A program made the position numbers and the translations under genes. This document shows positions 60,399 through 64,000 of a stretch of DNA of 64,000 nucleotides, piece after piece (the stretch's first letter is position 1; every line of letters begins with the position of its first letter). The notes beneath the pieces are model-generated. The model was not told the origin of the DNA and ran no database searches. It saw only the letters and a list, made by a program, of their open reading frames with translations. Origin of the DNA: Chloroflexota bacterium (GTDB lineage Bacteria; Chloroflexota; Ktedonobacteria; Ktedonobacterales; JADMIN01). The stretch is from the NCBI GenBank assembly GCA_021323855.1, contig JAJPKE010000045.1:1-64000 (forward strand). The letters are read 5' to 3'.

Positions 60399-60949
60399 GA
60401 AATGTTCGTCTCTACCGCTATGTGGGGCCAGAAGAAATTCGAGAGCGTCTGGCACAAACAGGCGCTCAGGGAGCCGAAATTACCACCTATGCAGAGTTGG
60501 TGGTGTGGCTCCGCGATGCCGGGCAACAGCCCGACGCGAGCGGGCTAGTCGTGCTTACCTTCATCATTGATGCGGCTGGTGTACTCTGGGTAGCTGACCG
60601 CCATACCGAGCATGTCGCCTGTGCTGGCGGTCAGCCGGTGCGTTCGGCGGGTGAGTTATTCCTGGCAAAGGAGCGTGATAGCTGGGAGGTAGCAGCCGTC
60701 AGCAATCAATCCACCGGCTATTGTCCTGAGCCGGACTCCTGGCCCTGGGTGGTAGTGGCGCTGGTGCAGTTGCCGCTCTCATTCGCTGCGCCACAGAACG
60801 AGCATGAGGCGGCGAATGGATTCGCGTTCGCCTGTATCTTTCGTCGCTGCCCACGTTGCCGGCAGATCAACATCGTCAAAGACGGCGTGTGCATCTGCGC
60901 GCTCTGTGGAGAGGAACTGCCGCCGACATGGAATGTGGATGCTGACTGA
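60395..60949 (+). CDS. Conserved zinc-ribbon partner protein
   Basis: 184 residues, translationally coupled to the STAND gene by a 4-base overlap. An N-terminal alpha/beta region (LYRYVGPEEIRERL, TYAELVVWL, FIIDAAGVLWVADRHTEHVACAGGQPVRSAGELFL) is followed by SNQSTGYCPEPDSWPWVVVAL and a C-terminal zinc ribbon (CPRC 152-155, CALC 168-171) ending LPPTWN. I know this pattern as a widespread uncharacterised family, without an assigned function. As a coupled gene it may be an effector, regulator or substrate of the NTPase. Confidence 0.75.
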   Translation: MRNVRLYRYVGPEEIRERLAQTGAQGAEITTYAELVVWLRDAGQQPDASGLVVLTFIIDAAGVLWVADRHTEHVACAGGQPVRSAGELFLAKERDSWEVAAVSNQSTGYCPEPDSWPWVVVALVQLPLSFAAPQNEHEAANGFAFACIFRRCPRCRQINIVKDGVCICALCGEELPPTWNVDAD

Positions 60950-61015
60950 ACAGAGAAGCTGCCCTATCCCCATACCAGGATAGAACAGTCTCAATGGTGG
61001 TATTTTGCTCGCGCG

Positions 61016-61168
61016 CTACGCATTCGCTATGCCCCTCTGCGAGGGACTACCCGCCAGGAAGAAGACGCCGAGCGAGACGATAGCGATCAGCAGATGCAGC
61101 ACGTTATCGGCTACGTTGACTTTGATGAGGCCGAGAACCGTCGCCTGCTGGACGAAGGGATATCTGGA
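61016..61168 (-). pseudogene. Remnant of a DUF4383-type membrane protein gene
   Basis: The minus-strand frame encodes about 50 residues (GLIKVNVADNVLHLLIAIVSLGVFFLAG) that match the C-terminal membrane helix of DUF4383 proteins, whose hallmark is VNxADNVLHL. Upstream residues in the same frame do not continue the family, and the usual N-terminal two-thirds are missing. It lies between the zinc-ribbon gene and the L12-like gene. It might be decay after insertion of neighbours; coincidence is possible but the motif is quite specific. Confidence 0.5.
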
Positions 61169-61277
61169 TGCTGTAACTATCACGTTTATCTCATCTGTGG
61201 AGACCAAAAGCATGCGATATGCTATACTGGCGGGCGGCAGGAAGATGAGCGGAAGAGTCATCGGAGAGAGGCGTTGC

Positions 61278-62024
61278 ATGTCCTCGTACCAGATCATATT
61301 TATTGTGTTATTGGCGTTGAGTGTGCTGAATGTGTTCATCCGCTCGCGCCGCAGAAAGCGGCTTTCCTGGCGCGGGCAATACCCCACAAGCAATAATCAG
61401 CCAGCGCGTCGCGTCGAAGACCTGATGGCGGCGGGCGCATCGGCATCTGTGGCGCGTGAACTGGCGGCTGGCAACAGAATCAATGCCATCAAAACCTATA
61501 TGGAAGAAACTGGCGCCGGCTTGGCCGAGGCAAAGCGTGCGGTAGATGCGATCACTGCGAGCGCCGATACCGCCCGGCTGATGAATACTGGCGCGCCGGT
61601 GAGTGCGAATACTGCGAACGCTACGAGCACAACAACACCACCAGTATTCGCCAGCGACAACGCGGGATACGCCAGCGCGCAGTACCCACAGTATCCACAG
61701 TATCCTCAATATCAACAGCGACCACAGCCATCGGGGACACTTTCAGAGCGCGTCGCCACGCTGCTTGCGCAGGGGCAGACCATCGAGGCCATCAAGGTCT
61801 ATCGCGAGGAGATGGGCGTGGGGCTGCGCGAGGCGAAAGATGCGATAGACGCCATTCGCCTGCGCGACAGTGTCGCCGCGTTCCTGGCGCGCGGCGCATC
61901 GGAGCGTGTGGCGACATTGCTGGCTCGCGGTGCAAAGCGAGAGGCTATCAAGGCCTACCGCCAGGAAACTGGCACTGACCAGCATACCGCGAAGTCTACG
62001 ATTGACCTCTTCCTCGCACGCTAG
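61278..62024 (+). CDS. Membrane-anchored protein with repeated ribosomal L7/L12 C-domain-like motifs
   Basis: 248 residues. An N-terminal membrane segment (YQIIFIVLLALSVLNVFI) and basic linker lead to three copies of a motif resembling the L7/L12 C-terminal domain: AGNRINAIKTYMEETGAGLAEAKRAVDAI, then QGQTIEAIKVYREEMGVGLREAKDAIDAI, and a degraded RGAKREAIKAYRQETGTDQHTAKSTID. A Thr/Ala and YPQ-repeat linker separates copies 1 and 2. Start ATG 61278 has GAGAGG 6 nt upstream. In ribosomes this helix-turn motif recruits GTPase factors; here the partner is unknown. Confidence 0.75.
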   Translation: MSSYQIIFIVLLALSVLNVFIRSRRRKRLSWRGQYPTSNNQPARRVEDLMAAGASASVARELAAGNRINAIKTYMEETGAGLAEAKRAVDAITASADTARLMNTGAPVSANTANATSTTTPPVFASDNAGYASAQYPQYPQYPQYQQRPQPSGTLSERVATLLAQGQTIEAIKVYREEMGVGLREAKDAIDAIRLRDSVAAFLARGASERVATLLARGAKREAIKAYRQETGTDQHTAKSTIDLFLAR

Positions 62025-62033
62025 TACATATCA

Positions 62034-64000
62034 TCACTGGCGCTGGTGCGAGACCAGCACCAGCGCAGGAACGTGGCTGCGCGCCAGCACCGTCTGCACT
62101 GCCTTGCCCAACTGTGGGCGCTCGCCCGTGCCGCGATCATACGCGCCGAGGACGACGAGTTGATATGCGCCGCGCGCCAGTTCGCGCTGGATCATACGGC
62201 CCGGATTATCGGCGATATGCACCACACGCGACACTGGCACGCCCAGCCGCTTGACGCGAAACTCCAACTCATCGAGGGTGTTCGCCGCCGTCGCTCGCAG
62301 CCGGGGCGCATTGGTCTCGCGCCAGAACAAGGCATCCATGTTCGCGGCAACGACATTCATCAGCACCAGTTCCGCGCCGTAGCTCTGCGCCAGGTGCGCC
62401 GCAATGTCGCCCGCCGCCATCGAATATTCCAAGCCGTTGGTCGGCACCAGAATGCGCCTGACCTCCGCCTTCGGATAGCGTTCTTCTTCGCTCGCCACCA
62501 GCAACACGTCCATCTGCGCCTCGTGGATCAGCGCATCTTGCAGCGGGCCAAACGTGAGGCTGCGCAGCCGCAGATGCGGATGCCCACCGATTACCAGCAG
62601 ATCATGCTGCTTGGCGGCGTCCAGCACGGCGCGCAACGTATCTGAAGTATCCGATGAGGGGCCGGAACTCCTGCGAAATAGCTCCACGTTGCGCAGCGTC
62701 GCGGCGGCGTTGAGAGCGGCGCGCGCCACCACTGTCGAGGGCTGCCGCGCAATCGCCTGCTCCGGCGCGGTATCTGCGCCATCCTCTACCAGAAACTCGG
62801 TGACATCGAAGATTTCGCCCTGCTCGTGCTTGGAGAGCGCAATCCGCTGCACCACATCGGTCGTCAACGCCGGCAAGAGTTGCGGCTCAACCGGCACCAC
62901 CACCCGCTCGATCCGTGGCACATAGGCGCGGCGTGCTGCCTCCTCGCGTTCCAGCCGCTGCTGTTCCTCGCTGCTGACGGGCGCGCGGCGAGTCAATGCC
63001 GTCAGCAGCATTGGGGTGAGCAACACCGTTAGCATGGCGACGATGGTATAGATGGTATACGTGCGGACGGTGAGCAGCCCCAGCTCAACGCCAATGATCG
63101 CCACGATGACATCGGTGCCGCCTTTGAGGTTGATACCGACGCCGACGATGGCCGCTTCCCAGGAACCCAGGCCGCCGAGCCGCGCGCCCAGCAGGCCAAA
63201 GACAATTTTGACGGCGCTGGCGACGATCAACAGCAGCGCAATAGCGCCGAGCGCCGTGACACTGCGCAGTTGAAAGATGTCTACGCGCATGCCCGCCAGC
63301 ACAAAGAAGATTGGCGCAAAGAGCGCGGTCGCCAGCGCCTGAATGCCTTCTACCAGTGTCCGGTTCTTGCGCGGCGCGCGGCTGAGCAGCACGCCAAAGA
63401 CGAACGCGCCGAGCAGTGGATGCAGTCCGAGCGCCTGTGTAATGCCTGCGGCTGTGAACGTCAGCACGAGCACCAATGAAAGTTGCCCGCGAATGATGCC
63501 GGTGGAGTCTGCGACGCGGCGCATCGCCCAGAAGGTGAAGGCGCGACCAAGCGTGAACATCAGCAGAAAGAAAAGTCCAGCGTAGAGGACGCTGCGCAGC
63601 CCGGCCAGCAACGCCGCGTTGGTGTGGATGGCGGCGGCCACCGAGACGAGCGGCCACGCGACCACCTCGCTGGCAACGCCGATGGCGAGGATCACCTGCG
63701 CATAGCGGCGGCGCTGTTCCTCGCGTTCCAGCAAGATTTTGGCGGCGACGCTGACGGCGGTGACGGAGAGAACGATGCCCAGAAAGATGCCATATTGAAA
63801 CGGACGCCCCAGAATGACGATGGCGAAGAGCGTGCCCGCTAGCAACGACATGACAATAGAGAAGCCTGCGCCGAAGAAACCAGGGCAGGCCTCTGCGCGC
63901 AAGATGCCCAGGTCCACCTCAATGCCAGCAATCAAGAGCAGCAGAATTGCGCCGACCCAGGAGAAACCGGAAAGCACCTGCGAGGTTCCCTGCTCGTTGA
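62034..64000 (-). CDS. CPA2-family cation:proton antiporter with C-terminal UspA-like domains (5' end outside window)
   Basis: About 655 residues visible; the frame stays open to the window edge, so the N-terminus is missing or the GTG at 63977 is a late start. About eleven membrane segments, including GFSWVGAILLLLIAGIEVDLGIL and AAGITQALGLHPLLGAFVFGVLLSRAP, typical of Na+(K+)/H+ exchangers. The C-terminal 300 residues hold two universal-stress-protein-like domains (one degenerate; the second from RRILVPTNGLEYSMAAGDIAAHLAQ to VLGAYDRGTG...VLARSHVPALVLVS) that could bind nucleotide and gate transport. Ends 10 bp from the convergent L12-like gene. Confidence 0.88.
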   Translation of the reverse strand, partial: NEQGTSQVLSGFSWVGAILLLLIAGIEVDLGILRAEACPGFFGAGFSIVMSLLAGTLFAIVILGRPFQYGIFLGIVLSVTAVSVAAKILLEREEQRRRYAQVILAIGVASEVVAWPLVSVAAAIHTNAALLAGLRSVLYAGLFFLLMFTLGRAFTFWAMRRVADSTGIIRGQLSLVLVLTFTAAGITQALGLHPLLGAFVFGVLLSRAPRKNRTLVEGIQALATALFAPIFFVLAGMRVDIFQLRSVTALGAIALLLIVASAVKIVFGLLGARLGGLGSWEAAIVGVGINLKGGTDVIVAIIGVELGLLTVRTYTIYTIVAMLTVLLTPMLLTALTRRAPVSSEEQQRLEREEAARRAYVPRIERVVVPVEPQLLPALTTDVVQRIALSKHEQGEIFDVTEFLVEDGADTAPEQAIARQPSTVVARAALNAAATLRNVELFRRSSGPSSDTSDTLRAVLDAAKQHDLLVIGGHPHLRLRSLTFGPLQDALIHEAQMDVLLVASEEERYPKAEVRRILVPTNGLEYSMAAGDIAAHLAQSYGAELVLMNVVAANMDALFWRETNAPRLRATAANTLDELEFRVKRLGVPVSRVVHIADNPGRMIQRELARGAYQLVVLGAYDRGTGERPQLGKAVQTVLARSHVPALVLVSHQRQ

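Noticed and set aside
1-64000. CRISPR arrays, tRNA and rRNA genes
   Set aside because: No regular repeat-spacer pattern, no tRNA-like T-arm plus acceptor pairing and no rRNA-like stretch noticed by eye; a covariance-model scan would settle tRNAs.

Overview
The window is a gene-dense, fairly GC-rich bacterial chromosome segment. I see no rRNA, tRNA, prophage, insertion sequence or CRISPR array. The gene content points to Chloroflexota, most likely a Ktedonobacteria-like lineage. The supporting signs are an actinobacterial-style inositol-phosphate / phosphatidylinositol-mannoside gene set, a DnaB-DnaD-DnaC primosome operon, the MEP isoprenoid pathway, secreted proteins with repeated TWYFAEGYT-type segments, and many short lipoprotein propellers. 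The phylum call is inferred from gene content, not from a marker phylogeny.

Layout. 1-0.8 kb: the end of a glutamate dehydrogenase gene. 1-9.4 kb: a starch/cyclodextrin locus with a cytosolic GH13 hydrolase, a MarR regulator, a binding lipoprotein, two permeases and a membrane-anchored CGTase-like GH13 enzyme. Near-identical promoter/operator sequences precede the hydrolase and the MarR gene. No transport ATPase is present. 9.5-12.7 kb: a nucleotidyltransferase and an NYN-domain protein with a very long disordered N-terminus. 13.2-20.4 kb, all on the minus strand: an ArsR regulator, inositol-phosphate synthase, two LpxL/PatA-type acyltransferases, a PHP phosphoesterase, a PimA-like mannosyltransferase and a CDP-alcohol phosphatidyltransferase. 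Together these form a plausible phosphatidylinositol-mannoside-like lipid pathway. Mannose-1-phosphate guanylyltransferase at 24.9 kb could supply its GDP-mannose.

20.7-38.7 kb is mixed: a HEAT-repeat protein, a WXG100-like pair with a putative metallopeptidase, an M20 peptidase, a 1371-residue secreted BNR-propeller protein, redox enzymes, an orphan peptide-binding protein, GNAT and a TPM-type membrane protein. 38.8-42.9 kb holds ispG-rseP-dxr, flanked by exact inverted 40-bp copies of a palindromic repeat.

44.5-48.5 kb is the most striking chromosomal feature. A dense cluster of DnaA boxes (three perfect, two one-mismatch) lies just upstream of a dnaB-dnaD-dnaC operon and is a candidate replication origin. 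It is followed by isocitrate dehydrogenase, a membrane protein and murG. A family of about 110-bp double-hairpin repeats occurs at 40.4, 48.6 and 50.0 kb.

52-64 kb is accessory: a small nucleotidyltransferase, WD40 and PQQ-type propeller lipoproteins, and a two-gene unit made of a DUF4062-STAND NTPase-TPR protein overlapping a zinc-ribbon partner. The last is the best candidate for an undescribed sensing/defence system. The region ends with an L7/L12-C-domain repeat protein, a remnant of a DUF4383 gene, and a CPA2 antiporter with UspA-like domains cut by the right edge.
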